Notes: generated from the sequence alone by a model not told the origin. Shown: positions 27,663 to 38,450, numbered from the stretch's first letter. The stretch is 64,000 nt of DNA from Cordylochernes scorpioides (GCA_030710605.1 CP092880.1:16529826-16593825); one strand, 5' to 3'. Program-made: numbers and translations.

Positions 27663-29388
27663 CAGTAAAACCCCTCTATAGTGAATCCCAATGGGACAGA
27701 GCTTTTGGTTCACTATAGCCACGGTTTGGCTATTTTTTTTTTTTTACTTTTCAAAATTTTTAGACCATATAATTAAAGGACAGCCATACACACAGGAAGA
27801 GGCTGCCTCTCAATAGCGGTCACTTTGTTTTAATTCCCTTAATTGACCAATTTCCTTTACATTAATACTGAATAATAAAGGAATTATTTGATGATAGGTT
27901 CTTCTTATCATTAACATTCATGTACTTCTATGTCTAATTTAAAAATCAAGACACATCCTAGGCAAAGTTTTATTAAATATATATTCAAAGAAATTTCTGT
28001 TTCCTCATGAACCCGGTTTTTTTTTTCTGCTTTAACACGTGCGATCGCGGCAAAAGTTGAAGTTGATTCCTCTTTGTAACAATTTTTAATAGCTTTATTT
28101 TTGATCTCTTCCAATATAAAAGTTATATTTTATTATTTCAACATGTGTTCTGAAAATTTTCATGTGTAGTTTCACTTAGAAAGGTTTGGAAATGGCTTCT
28201 TTTTTTTATCTTTTAGTAATGATGTTTTTGTTTTTAGAATTTATTTGTTTTTTTCTTCATTTTGAAGCCATTTGCATTTTTTATAATCCAAATTTAATAG
28301 ATGCAAAGATATTATCCCTATATATATAAAAGTCAGTGTATGTGTGTTTGTTCCTATGTCGGCTATACACGTCCACAATACGTTACTAATCTGACTGAAA
28401 TTTAACAGTATATAGAATAGAATCTGAAAAAACTTATAGTGAAAATTTCAGGTCTCTATTCCAAATATTTGTCGAGTTATTTGCAAATTGCGTTGCAAAT
28501 TTGCCCTTTCGCTCGCAAGCAGCGCCTCTAGCGGTGAAGATAGAAGGTAATATCAGCTGACCTAATGTACATGTAAAAAGGGGTTTTAACAGGACATAGA
28601 GAAAAATATGGAAGGGATATTTGTCGCATTTTTAGCCAAGAAAAATTGAAATTGACAGGTTTTAGGCAAAAATAGTTGGTTTTTTTTTAGTCAGGAAATG
28701 ATGATGACAATATTGCTGTATCATCATTTGATTATCAGATACAAAATTAAAAATTATATCGGGAAAAATTCCAAAGAGCAGAGACCACGGGTGAAGCCAG
28801 TTCATTTTTAGTATTCAGGAACAAAATTCTAACAGAAAAAAAAAATCATTCGAGCAGAAGACACAAAAAGCCAGATCATCTCTCTATAAAAATATTGCTT
28901 CTCAGACACAAATTTGGAGCGGGACGTTTCACAAGAGTGACATCCACGGCGCCATTTTATAATTGTAACGAATAGTATTTGAATAAAAACATTTAATCGG
29001 GTAAAACCCGGGCGTTGCCCGGGTCATTCGGCTAGTATTTAATAAAAAGTATAGCGTGTAAAAATCTATACAACATACAGCAAAAATAGAATGTAAATCA
29101 GAACAAATAATGCAGCTGAACGACCAGAAACATGCTCAAAATTTGTTGTTTTAATTTTTTTTTTTATTAAAAATTTAAGTTCGTTATGAAAAAAAGCATA
29201 GTATTTTAAATAGATTTTATTATTTTGGCCCGAAAATAGGTTCATTATATGGGTGGTTCGTTATTTTAAAAATCACAAAGTTCATTAGAACGATGGTATT
29301 TTCAATGGAATGGAATTAGGATTCGCCTTTGGTTCGTTATAAGGGAAGGTTCGCTATATCCAGGGTTCGTATTAGCAGGGTTTTACTG
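27663..29388. mobile_element. T2 transposon, full ends, with nested Helitron
   Basis: Left CAGTAAAACCCCTCTATAGT, right (reversed) CAGTAAAACCCTGCTAATAC, TA on both sides. Net length without the Helitron is about 1.0 kb. The two ends agree only over about the first 12 bases, then differ (TCTATAGTGAAC versus GCTAATACGAAC), as in all T2 copies. No intact transposase. Confidence 0.72.
28315..29035 (+). mobile_element. Helitron (non-autonomous), 721 bp
   Basis: Starts TCCCTATATATATAAAAG directly after A and ends with the hairpin CCCGGGCGTTGCCCGGG, then TCATTCGGCTAG followed by T. These are the A-TC...hairpin...CTAG-T hallmarks of a canonical Helitron. The host T2 sequence resumes on both sides (gcaaagatatta | tatttaataaaaag). 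No Rep/helicase ORF. Shares its 3' end with 50880-51315 and 57174-57558. Confidence 0.85.
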
Positions 29389-29392
29389 TATA

Positions 29393-29563
29393 TAGTAGAG
29401 CCTCTGTGTAAGGGACACCTATTTGCAGAAACAAAGTGTCCTTTTGAGAGGTGTCCTCTTTCTGGAGAGTTACTAAATAGTAAAAATGGTAAATTTGTCA
29501 ATGACACTGTCCTTTATAGAGAGGTTCCCTCTAGCAGAGTGTCCTCTCATGGAGGTTCTACTG
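29393..29563. mobile_element. T3 MITE, copy b
   Basis: tagtagagcctctgtgtaag at the left, ctcatggaggttctactg at the right, before TA. Directly follows the T2 end, as does copy f at 61862. Confidence 0.68.
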
Positions 29564-29939
29564 TATTAAATTCATAGCAAAACAAATTTACATTTTTCTC
29601 AAATAACACATATACATATTGACATGAATAAGATGATCAAATACAACAGTTGAGTTTTCCATCCACTTGTATTTGGAGAGTTTTAATCTGGGCTGACATC
29701 TGCTGTCCGCAGTACTGCTGTTGTCTGGCCTTGTTTGGTCGACTCCGGCTAAGGTTGAACTTCTGGTTGTATACATTTTTTCTGCCAATTCTGCCAGCTT
29801 GACTAAATATAGTCCATAGGACTTTTATGACCTCTCCTGTAAAATTTCCGCCAGAAGTTGTTGGATTTGTGACAGGAATGCAGAGTGCGTCTGGTCACCA
29901 AAGACAATTCCTTCCAATACGCGGCTATTCGTTACTGGG
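29564..29939. other. Unassigned spacer
   Basis: No recognisable element; small ORFs on both strands show no domain. Confidence 0.3.
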
Positions 29940-30604
29940 AAAACTGGCCGAACCATTGGAGAAGTCGTTCTCTAAGAGCTGTAAACTTTTTCAAAAAAGC
30001 ATCTAAAAAAGCTATTTCTAAAAAAACAAAGGCCATTTTCAAAACTTTTCAAAGTGACACAACTCAGGCAAAATTTCAGAACACATGTTAAACAAAGAAA
30101 ATATAACTTTTCTATTATAAGAGATAAAATGGAAGGTATTAAAAATTATGACAGTATGTGTTAGAGCTAAAAAAACATCCAAATAAACGAGCCCGTGTTG
30201 AAGGCAAAATTATTTTTTATGCCTTGAACTATGGCGATTTTAAAGCCAGCAATAGTTTGTATGACAGGTAAAAAACAAAACAAAATCTTGTATAACAAAT
30301 AAAACTAAGCCTAGGATTTGTCTTGATTTTTAAATTAGATATAGAGGTACAGGTATGCTAATATGAACCTATCATCAAATAATTTATTTTATTATTCAGT
30401 ATTAATATTGTTCATTTAAGGGAATTACAACATGGTGACCACTAATAAATGGGAGACTTTTTCTGTGTGCATGGCTGTCCTTTAATTATACAGTCTGAAC
30501 ATTTTTTGAAAAGTAAAAAAAATAATAATAATAATAGCCAAACCGTGGCTATAGTGAACCAAAGGCTCTGTCCCATTGGTGTTCACTAAAGAGGGGTTTT
30601 ACTG
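29940..30604. mobile_element. T2 fragment (inverted relative to 57751)
   Basis: Contains ggccattttcaaaacttttc, aggcaaaatttcagaacaca and gccaaaccgtggctatagtg, and ends gaggggttttactg before TA. Left end missing. Confidence 0.6.
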
Positions 30605-30727
30605 TATTTACTGCTTCCCCAACAACTGACATTTGGACAGAGCATACACTGGGGTGGAACATGTCTGCCAAAGGTTAAGCAAATAATTTGTTTATAAATG
30701 CTACCTATAGTGTGATTTCAAGGAGTA

Positions 30728-30888
30728 CAGTAGAACCTCCATGGAAAGGACACTTAAATGCAGAGAGAAAATTGCCCTTTAGGAAGAAATGTCCTCTTAC
30801 CAGAGAGTTGCTAAATAGTAAAAAAAGTAATTTTTTTCAAGTGGAAAATGTCCTTTGTAGAGAGTGTCCTCTCATGGAGGTTCTATTG
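30728..30888. mobile_element. T3 MITE, copy c
   Basis: CAGTAGAACCTCCATGGAAA ... CTCATGGAGGTTCTATTG, TA on both sides. The sequence after it (30889-31080) matches that after copy f (62033-62246). Confidence 0.7.
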
Positions 30889-31287
30889 TATTGCATCTAT
30901 TCTTGTGTTTGTTTAGATTTTATTGGTAAATTAAATGATGTCATACCTGAGGGGTGCTCACTACCACCACTGGTCCTGGCTGACCTCTCTCCTGCACATG
31001 TCACCAATTTATACACCAGGGACTAACTAAATATTGCACTGAATGCCATGTTACATTCATCCAAATATAAGTTAGCCAAATACTTAATACTGATAAATAC
31101 TAGCAGTTTGTCAGGATTAGACACAGTTGTATTTTATCCATTGATGGTGAGTGATGTTTTCCTCACAACTAACTAGATAATTCCCCTCATATAACATTAT
31201 TCACATGTTTACTAAAAGAAACATTTGCCTTAAATTTACTGTAAAACATAAATATCTCGTGACAATATAATCTAGAAATTCAAGGTA
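30889..31287. other. Spacer shared with 62033-62246
   Basis: tgcatctattcttgtgtttg, gaggggtgctcactaccacc, ctggctgacctctctcctgc. Closely repeated at 62033-62246, next to the right satellite array. No gene. Confidence 0.55.
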
Positions 31288-31427
31288 CAGGAGAACTTCC
31301 CTGTAAAGAACACTGATTTGCAGAGCTAAAGTGTTCTTTAGGAAAAGGTTTCTATCAGTAAAACTGGTATTTTTGGTGATGAAAAGTTTACTTTGTAGAG
31401 AGGTGTCCTCTCATAGTGGTTCTACTG
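31288..31427. mobile_element. T3 MITE, copy d (degenerate)
   Basis: caggagaacttccctgtaaa ... ctctcatagtggttctactg before TA; about 140 bp with a shortened centre. Confidence 0.6.
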
Positions 31428-31432
31428 TAATA

Positions 31433-31587
31433 AGACCAAACCAAAATCAATGAATAGTGTGCGATGTTTCGGTAGCAGTGTTGTTACCATCTACAGACCA
31501 AGTATTGAATGAGATAAAATACCACAGCATGTTTTAAATAGTTACTATTATCAAGTACAGAGTATACACACTTGAGATAAGACCAAA
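31433..31587 (+). repeat. Single satellite monomer
   Basis: tcaatgaatagtgtgcgatg, cggtagcagtgttgttacca and accacagcatgttttaaata: one monomer with the cggtagcag variant also found in the right array. It ends where the Helitron at 31588 begins. Confidence 0.85.
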
Positions 31588-31880
31588 TCCTGTGGCTGGG
31601 GCGGGTACCTCGGGGGTTGGGTGAAAAAGCTGCCATCTATTGTAAACTATATTGATTTTGTGAAACAACTAAATGGATTGCAAAATATAATTAAATCAAA
31701 TACCAAAACACTAATATAATGCAATTTTTGCCATCACACACACTTTTTTTATCTGTGGTTTATGTGTTACTTCTGTATTGCTATCCTATGGCATTTCTAC
31801 TATTTATTATTTATGTACTTTCAGTATGAAGGTAATTGCACTCGGGGTAATTCACGGGCAAAGCCGGGTCATTAGTCTAG
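31588..31880 (+). mobile_element. Helitron-like element, 293 bp (probable)
   Basis: Starts TCCTGTGGCTGGGGCGGG after A in the satellite monomer (accaaa | TCC) and ends CACGGGCAAAGCCGGGTCAT, then TAGTCTAG followed by T. The terminal hairpin (CGGGCAAAGCCGGG) is weaker than in the 721-bp element. No coding sequence. Confidence 0.55.
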
Positions 31881-32216
31881 TATATATATATGTTATATAA
31901 AAATATGTTTTTCAAATATATTTCATAGATAAAATACTTTGCTAAATCGACCACCAGAGGTCGCCGTTTTCATTATAAAAACTTGTTGTTGTTCCCCGCT
32001 GGCCGGCTCAAAACTTTTGTACATTATGTAAATAATCTTTTGTTTTTCCATGTTCTAATCGCTTTAAGCCAGGCAGTACTTCTACTGAATTATGTTTTTA
32101 TATATATCCTTTAGTTCAATTAAATTACTGATCAAAACTATTTATATTTTCAAGATTATTGACCACGACTGCATTAAAATAGCATAATCCTCATCTTTAT
32201 TTATAACATATATATA
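31881..32216. other. Unassigned A+T-rich spacer
   Basis: No element recognised. Confidence 0.3.
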
Positions 32217-32335
32217 CAGTTAAGCATGTTTATAGCGCCCTCTCTGAATAGTGCCTTCCTCTCAATAGAGCCCAATTTCAAACATTAAAATGTAAACATT
32301 TTACATTGAAAGTGTCTATAGCATCCCCTCTATTT
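32217..32335 (+). mobile_element. T5 MITE, left-end fragment
   Basis: cagttaagcatgtttatagc, gtgccttcctctcaatagag, tgtaaacattttacattgaa. Matches the left half of 7914-8178. Confidence 0.6.
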
Positions 32336-32819
32336 TTTTAAATTTTATTTTTATTTGTTTGATATCAAACATCAAAATCATATACTTATATTATATATGA
32401 AACTAGATATAGCATTATTACTCTTTAATATATATGTAATTTGTTCGTTTTTTCTTATAAAAAATAAATGTTTTCTGCAAAAATTAACCTTGAAAACTAA
32501 CCTAAAAAATAATCATGAAACCATTTACTTTTCTCATTTATTTTCTTCATCAAATTTTACATTTCCAGGCTCAATGTTTATTCAATTTGGAAATATTTTA
32601 GATCACGAAGGAAAGAAGTAAGAAGATGTAAAGATCATATTTGTTCACAGTTTGGGATCCATCATTGAAGTGATGGCTTTGAACTTCCCCGGGTCAGCTG
32701 GTGTTCTACCGTCCTTCAGTCTAGTCTGTGGAGTTTCCTCTTCAGGTATTCCTCTAGATTCAGGTCCCAGGATAGTTTCTGTGACTTCCTCTCTGATGGT
32801 GGTTCGCTAGTTTTGTTCT
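32336..32819. other. Spacer before the minisatellite
   Basis: No gene recognised. The 88-residue ORF at 32355 is low-complexity A+T-rich. Base composition shifts to GC-rich from about 32690, before the repeat units are clear. Confidence 0.35.
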
Positions 32820-34356
32820 CAGAGCAGACTCTTGAGCTTCTTCCCTGCTGGGGTCCACTAGACCCCGGTTCCAGAGCGGCCCGTGGTGGTATATCTCTGC
32901 TGGGATTCGCCGGTCCCCTGTCCCAGAGGAGTCCGTTGAGCTTCTCTGCTGGGGTAGGCCGGCCCCCTGTCCCAGAGGAGTACGTTGAGCTTCTCTGCTG
33001 GGGTTCGCCGACTCCCTGTCCCAGAGGAGTACGTTGAGCTTCTCTGCTGGGGTTCGTCAGCCCCATGTCCCAGTGGAGTCTGCTGAGCTTCTCTGCTGGG
33101 GTTCGCCGGCCCCCTGTCCCAGAGGAGTCCGCTGAGCTTCTCTGCTGGGTTTCGCCGGCCCCCTGTCCCAGAGGAGTCCGCTGAGCTTCTCTGCTGGGGT
33201 TCGCCGGCCCCCTGTCCCAGAGGAGTCCGCTGAGCTTCTCTGCTGGGGTTCGCCGGCCCCCTGTCCCAGAGGAGTCATTTGAACTTCTCTGCTGGGGTTC
33301 GCCGGCCCCCTGTCCCAGTGGAGTCCGCTGAGCTTCTCTGCTGGGGTTCGCCGGCCCCCTGTCCCAGAGGAGTTTGAGAGCTTCTCTGCTGGGGTTCGCC
33401 GGCCCCCTGTCCCAGTGGAGTCCGCTGAGCTTCTCTGCTGGGGTTCGCCGGCCCCCTGTCCCAGAGGAGTTTGAGAGCTTCTCTGCTGGGGTTTGCCGGC
33501 CCCCTGTCCCAGAGGAGTCCGCTGAGCTTCTCTGCTGGGGTTTGCCGGCCCCCTGTCCCAGAGGAGTCCGTTGAGCTTCTCTTCTGGGGTTCGCCGGCCC
33601 CCTGTCCCAGAGGAGTCAGTTGAGCTTGTCTGCTGGGGTTCGCCGGCCCCCTGTCCCAGAGGAGTCCGTTGAGCTTCCCTGCTGGGGTTCGCCGGCCCCC
33701 GGTCCCAGAGGAGTCCGTTGAGCTTCTCTGCTGGGGTTCGCCGGCCCCCTGTCCCAGAGGAGTCCGCTGAGCTTCTCTGCTGGGGTTTGCCGGCCCCCTG
33801 TCCCAGAGAAGTCAGTTGAGCTTCTCTGTTGGGGTTCGCCGGCCCCCGGTCCCAGAGGAGTCCGTTGAGCTTCTCTGCTGGGGTTCGCCGGCCCCCTGTC
33901 CCAGAGGAGTCCGCTGAGCTTCTCTGCTGGGGTTCGCCGGATCCCGGTCCCAGTGGAGTCCGCTGAGCTTCTCTGCTGGGGTTCCCCGGCCCCCTGTCCC
34001 AGAGGAGTCCGTTGAGCTTCTCTGCTGGGGTTTGCCGGCCCCCTTTTCCAGAGGAGTCCGTTGAGCTTCTCTGTTGGGGTTCGCCGGCCCCCGGTCCCAG
34101 AGGAGTCTGTTGAGCTTCTCTGCTGGGGTTCGCCGGCCCCCTGTCCCAGAGGAGTCCGCTGAGCTTCTCTGCTGGGGTTCGCCGGCCCCCTGTCCCAGAG
34201 GAGTCCGTTGAGCTTCTCTGCTGGGGTTCGCCGGCCCCCTGTCCCAGAGGAGTCCGTTGAGCTTCTCTGCTGGGGTTCGCCGGCCCCCTGTCCCAGAGGA
34301 GTCCGTTGAGCTTCTCTGCTGGGGTTCGCCGGATCCCTGTCCCAGAGGAGTCCCTG
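32820..34356. repeat. GC-rich minisatellite, 49-bp unit, about 30 copies
   Basis: Unit phrase gagtccgctgagcttctctg, ctggggttcgccggccccct, gtcccaga; exact 49-bp spacing is seen, for example 34201 to 34250. Units at the left edge (32820-32960) are degenerate; a few are shortened (gtttgagagcttctc). Strongly GC-rich against A+T-rich surroundings, strand-skewed and free of stop codons in all three minus-strand frames. Confidence 0.95.
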
Positions 34357-34367
34357 GATCCCTTCAT
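33057..34367 (-). CDS. Repeat-encoded ORF over the minisatellite (doubtful gene)
   Basis: 436 residues with a 49-residue period, because three 49-bp units make 147 bp and cycle through all frames: GLLWDRGPANPSREAQ, RTPLGQGAGEPQQRSS and TDSSGTGGRRTPAEKLN follow one another. It starts MKGSRDSSGTG just outside the array and hits a stop at 33057. A second in-register ORF (32716-33066) continues past the left edge, reading EPPSERKSQKLSWDLNLEEY. No domain is known to me. Either a chance long ORF or a low-complexity exon. Confidence 0.2.
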   Translation of the reverse strand: MKGSRDSSGTGIRRTPAEKLNGLLWDRGPANPSREAQRTPLGQGAGEPQQRSSTDSSGTGGRRTPAEKLSGLLWDRGPANPSREAQQTPLGPGAGEPQQRSSTDSSGKGGRQTPAEKLNGLLWDRGPGNPSREAQRTPLGPGSGEPQQRSSADSSGTGGRRTPAEKLNGLLWDRGPANPNREAQLTSLGQGAGKPQQRSSADSSGTGGRRTPAEKLNGLLWDRGPANPSREAQRTPLGQGAGEPQQTSSTDSSGTGGRRTPEEKLNGLLWDRGPANPSREAQRTPLGQGAGKPQQRSSQTPLGQGAGEPQQRSSADSTGTGGRRTPAEKLSNSSGTGGRRTPAEKLSGLHWDRGPANPSREVQMTPLGQGAGEPQQRSSADSSGTGGRRTPAEKLSGLLWDRGPAKPSREAQRTPLGQGAGEPQQRSSADSTGTWG

Positions 34368-34369
34368 GT

Positions 34370-35615
34370 TTTTCCTTTTATATTGATATTATATTGCTTT
34401 CTTTCGTTCATCATTAGTGTAAGGATTGAATTTTGAGATTTATTTTCTCCTCTTCAGAAAAATTACTTATAATCTTATCAAAATTAAATGCCAGGAATTT
34501 AGAGGGTAGTTGGAAACTGATCTTCAGGGAGCAATGTGGAACTATATGTCTTCAGGCTCCTTGCTGGCCTCAAGTTGTCTCAGTTCAAGTTCTGTTGATC
34601 GCCAGAGATCTTCATGGCACTCCTGTTTCTTGGCCTTCTAGCTTTTCTCGCCTCCAATTGGAATATCACAACTGTTTTGTGGCTCTCAATATGAATAGCA
34701 ACTTTTCTCAGCAGCTTCTTTATACTATAGGGTGGCCGGGTTTTTGAAGGCTAGAATAAGTATTGGGCTACATGGGGAGGAATTGATCGTTCCTTGTCCT
34801 CCTTCAGGAACAAAGCATCCTCTGCCATGTTTTCCATTCACTTTTTGAAAGCTCCTCTGGCACCTCTGAGCTGTCAAATTCCTTGTAGAGCAGCTCGCGG
34901 CCGAAACTGACCCTTTTTGGAAGATGATTTGGCTCCTCTATCTTTAGGTGAAAGAATTTCTATTTCTTGCTTAAAATATTTGTCAATATGTCATCATAAT
35001 CAAATTTTTCTTCTTGGTATTACCTGTTTCTGGGGGATTTCTAGAATGGAGACACAACTTGGCGTCTATTGATAGGGAGGTAATATAATTGTTTAATTAA
35101 TAATGAGCTACTCCCATATCAACTAGAGATATTTTAACTCACAGCTTTATATAAAGAAAATGTCACACTCACAGAAAGCTAAAAAATCCATTTACCACCA
35201 AGATATTTTTTTCAGAATCAAATTTGAAAAAATATAATTTTGTGAATGAAAAATTTTTATCTGAGATTAAATTGGTAGGTGTAAAGTTGAGACCAGCTAT
35301 TAGAAAGTTTCACAAATGTATTTTAAATTTAAAACTTCCTGGTTTAGTTTGTAGAAATGTGAAATATTTATTAACCAATTCCTCTTATTGAAACACATTA
35401 TTAATCATTTGATTCCAAGAACTTGTCACACTATGTTTCAAATTGAGATAAATTTGTCTTTCTTTTTAAAAATATTTCTCTTACAACATTTAATGAAAAA
35501 TAATTGAGGTAAGAAACACACCCTTTGAATTAATAAATGGGCAAATGCAATAACCTAATTTAAAGAATTTCCCAGTTTATCTACCATATTGTATTTTAGT
35601 ATAAATAGCAAAGTA
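34370..35615. other. Spacer, nothing recognised
   Basis: A mildly GC-richer start (34500-34900) gives way to A+T-rich DNA. A 104-residue plus-strand ORF (34433) has no recognisable domain. No repeats matched elsewhere in the window. Confidence 0.35.
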
Positions 35616-36534
35616 CAAAGTGGGATCAATAAATAAGGTGAATTATAATTTATTTTAAAAAATAAGAACGATATTAAAAATTAGGACTTGATTTATTCAA
35701 AATAATCACCTTGGCTTTCTATACATCGTCTCCATCGTTCTGGCAACTTGTAAATACCCTCTTTATAGGCACTCTTAGGAAGCGTGTGAGAAAAATCTTG
35801 CACCACTTTCTGGACATCTTCATCCAAGTCAAATCGCTTTCCCTTTAACTCCTTCTTTAGTAGTCCAAAAAGGAAATAGTCATAGGGGGCTAGGTCTGGA
35901 CTATATGCAGGATGTTCTAAAACTTCAAAACCTAATTTAATGATTGTAGATACAGTTTTACATTATGTATGCGGCCTTGCATTATCATGAAGGAACAGAA
36001 CACCTTTACTAAGCTTCCCTCTTCTTTTGTTTCTTATACCGGGATTTATCTTATTTACAAGAATGTCACAATAAAGGTCGCTGTTCATACGTTGCCTTGA
36101 GGATAAAAAATCAAGACAGATTGGCCCATCAACATCCCAAAAAATTGTTAACAAAACTTTACCGGCCAAACGTTGAGACCTGAGGAACATGTAATTCGTC
36201 CATTTTTGAACTCGTTAACCCATTTATAAATGTTTTTTTTGAGACAAACAACACTCACCAGAGATATTTTTCATTCTTTGGCATATTTGAGATGTTTGAA
36301 TACCTTCTGTATTCAAGAAACGAATAACTGCACGTTGTTCAAGCGTGGCGCAATCCTTCAAGGGAGCTTCCATTTTAGTTTATTTATAAGTCTCGCGCTG
36401 CGCGTGGGAAAAAAGAACAGAACACCTTAAATAGTCTCTAGATGTTATATTTTAATATTCTGTGGTTTAAATTATTTTTGCTTTTTAATTTTTAAGAAAT
36501 AAGATAATTCACCTTATTTATTGATCCCCCTTTG
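35616..36534 (-). mobile_element. mariner element, internally deleted, 919 bp
   Basis: Inverted ends CAAAGTGGGATCAATAAATA and (right, reversed) CAAAGGGGGATCAATAAATA, about 30 bp, each next to TA. Intact mariners are about 1.3 kb; this one has lost the middle of the transposase. Confidence 0.9.
35693..36373 (-). pseudogene. mariner transposase with internal deletion
   Basis: N terminus MEAPLKDCATLEQRAVIRFL with a HTH-like region, then a frameshifted WVNEFKNG-like stretch. Next, directly, comes RLAGKVLLTIFWDVDGPICL (the first catalytic Asp region is FWD...). The catalytic part follows: LLHDNARPHT (second Asp), then an in-frame TAA, then LEHPAYSPDLAPYDYFLFGL, the YSPDLAPxDY mariner signature with the third Asp. 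It ends ERWRRCIESQGDYFE. The region between HTH and catalytic domain (roughly 100 codons) is missing, so it is inactive. Confidence 0.88.
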
Positions 36535-37104
36535 TATGTTGGTAGGCAGAGCTGACTGCTACAGGGCGCATCCCCAGGTGGTGGATAGACCTTCAGATAT
36601 GAAGGCCAGCTGCGAAACAAGCAGAATAACTCCAACGAATAAGCAGTCGCGGACCAACAGCAGCAATGTTAGAAGAGGAGTAGACCTCTTTAAAAATTCT
36701 AACTTCAACTGACCCGGTTGATAGACCTCAGCAAGGGTCCCACTCCAGGAGCTGCCTCTGTACTCATGCTAGAGTCGGCAGCAAAGGCATCTGCTTACAT
36801 GTTAGGAATGACCTCAAATTACAGGCAAAGTCAGACTTTCACCAATGTGTGCCTGGATCATGGTGCCATGATCAACGAAAGCTGGACCCCTACACCCCTT
36901 TCCATGAGATCAGATGTTGATTTGCATGCTGCATCGCCCGTCGCGCAGAATAAACAGCAGCGCGTCCAGGACTTCGGTAGAGGGTTCTGTCCGATAAGTA
37001 TAATACAGTCCCCACAAACTTCAAACTTTGCAGCTTCCAAGAAATTGAGCATTTTGCAGTGCAACATAAATGGAATAATAGATATGCAACGCCATGCTAT
37101 CTAA
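36535..37104 (+). pseudogene. Probable LINE 5' fragment (ORF1 end and start of endonuclease)
   Basis: A 128-residue ORF (36718-37104) ends SKKLSILQCNINGIIDMQRH. I-x-x-L-Q-x-N-x-N-G-I is the typical first strand of the AP-endonuclease of R1/jockey-type ORF2. The upstream part is Ser/Thr-rich without a clear domain. It breaks off at about 37105. A LINE 3' end of the same orientation lies at 37300-37696, with satellite-like DNA between. Confidence 0.45.
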
Positions 37105-37129
37105 TAACTGAAAAGAGGCATTCCATGCT

Positions 37130-37215
37130 ATTCATGTCACAACAACTTTCTGTAACAGCGTTGTTAACAACACTGTAACACACTATTAATTTATTTGGTC
37201 TTATGACCTTGTGTT
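37130..37215. mobile_element. FB/satellite-related fragment
   Basis: tttctgtaacagcgttgtta, cacactattaatttatttgg and tcttatgaccttgtgttttt: one arm of the fold-back family, followed by a T1 end fragment (cagcttggggtgttgaatta, 37230-37258). Confidence 0.55.
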
Positions 37216-37299
37216 TTTAACTCAACCAACAGCTTGGGGTGTTGAATTAAAGAGGTTAGAGACTAATTTAATAAATTAATTTCCTTATGGCTAACCATA

Positions 37300-37696
37300 T
37301 CTATCACCCCACGGGGTGGCCTAGCATTTTTAATCCCAAAAGAACCCTTGCCATGAAAAAAAAACTTACTTTTAAAGAAATAGAAATAGTAGCCGAAACA
37401 AAAATAAACAAGAACTGGAGGATCCCCCCAAAGCACAGTTGGACCCAGGAGGAGCTCTGAACCTCAGAAATAGACAGCATCAAACAACGCTAACAAGATT
37501 TAGAACAGGCCATCTCAAGCCATTGAAGAGAGAAAATAATAACAAAATCTACCCCACTTGCCCAAAATGTATCTTGGCACCTGTAGCTCCAGAACGCATT
37601 TTGGCTTGCATTAGTTTCACTAAACAGGACCTTTGGAAGAGGCCACTGCTCACAATGAAACAGCTCGAGGAGCATGAACTCATGGAATTTGTGTAA
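37300..37696 (+). pseudogene. LINE ORF2 C-terminal fragment (RNase H/zinc-tail type)
   Basis: In shifting frames: KNWRIPPKHSWTQEEL, then TTLTRFRTGHLKPLK, YPTCPKCILAPVAPERILAC and KQDLWKRPLL, ending ELMEFV. Tr-F-R-T/S-G-H-L plus C-x-x-C...ILxC is the standard end of arthropod jockey/I-type LINE ORF2 proteins. The 85-residue ORF at 37439 covers only the last part; the upstream part needs a frameshift. Confidence 0.6.
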
Positions 37697-37849
37697 TCTT
37701 TACACAAGGGGATAAGAAACAACAACACAATTTCATGAGATCCACAAGAGATATATTGAAACCTCACAATTTTCCTAAGAGGTGTTTAGCTGGTAAAGTT
37801 TTTTTTTTTTATGATGAGTGATTCACAAAAGGTTTTACTACTATTATAA

Positions 37850-37970
37850 TCCAAATTAATAAATTCTGTGGTGTTTCAGTGACTGCGTTATTACCCTCAT
37901 CAGACAAAAGTACAAATGATGGTAACAACACTGTTACCCCCCACATTTATTTGGTTTAGTCACCTCATAT
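37850..37970. mobile_element. FB/satellite-related fragment
   Basis: gtggtgtttcagtgactgcg, tcatcagacaaaagtacaaa, gatggtaacaacactgttac, catttatttggtttagtcac: a rearranged mix of satellite and fold-back pieces. Confidence 0.5.
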
Positions 37971-38141
37971 GTTTCAAATCTATAATCCTTCCATTACATG
38001 TTGCAAGTTGTGGACCTGACCAAATGTGAGGTTGATAACTCCTCACATTCTGAACCAAGCAAAATTATTTCTCACCAAGCCAGGGTCAATGGTTATAAAA
38101 TAAGTTTCATAAACTCATAACTAAACACATACCAGAGGCTT

Positions 38142-38300
38142 TAAACACAAGGTAATAAGACCAAATCCAAATATATAAATAGGGTGTGACGTTTCGGTAA
38201 CAACGCTGTTACTGAAACGTCACACACTATTTATTTATTTGGATTTGGTCTTATTACCTTGTGTTTATAATCTATTATCCAAATTGTGCCTTGTCAATAG
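38142..38300. mobile_element. Fold-back element FB, 159 bp, with 9-bp TSD
   Basis: A 9-bp direct repeat CAGAGGCTT lies at 38133-38141 and 38301-38309. The related locus at 6930 (cagacccttatttaacaag) lacks the element. Inverted arms: acacaaggtaataagaccaa ... gtgacgtttcggtaacaacg, then ctgttactgaaacgtcacac ... ttggtcttattaccttgtgt. The right side has an extra tail with aatccaaattgtgccttg. No ORF. Confidence 0.72.
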
Positions 38301-38309
38301 CAGAGGCTT

Positions 38310-38450
38310 ATTTAACAAGATTTTTTTTTATCCTTAGTACATATGGTACAGGCCATGATAATCATGGTGGGTGGAAGTTGGCGACTGTTTTTACTGTAAT
38401 TGCACCACATGTCTACACATGTGAAAAGTAGTTAGACTTTGCACTCGCTA
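38310..38450 (-). mobile_element. tRNA-derived SINE, copy S3 (head missing)
   Basis: atggtacaggccatgataat, catggtgggtggaagttggc, gtctacacatgtgaaaagta: the SINE 3' part, ending where copia copy 2 sequence begins (~38450). Left flank shared with S1. Confidence 0.65.

Noticed and set aside
29329-29577. 82-residue plus-strand ORF
   Set aside because: Spans the junction of T2 end and T3 MITE, and matching sequence at 61800-62030 does not keep it.
33374-33574. Plus-strand ORF in the minisatellite
   Set aside because: Short and purely repeat-encoded; the plus strand has stops in most phases.
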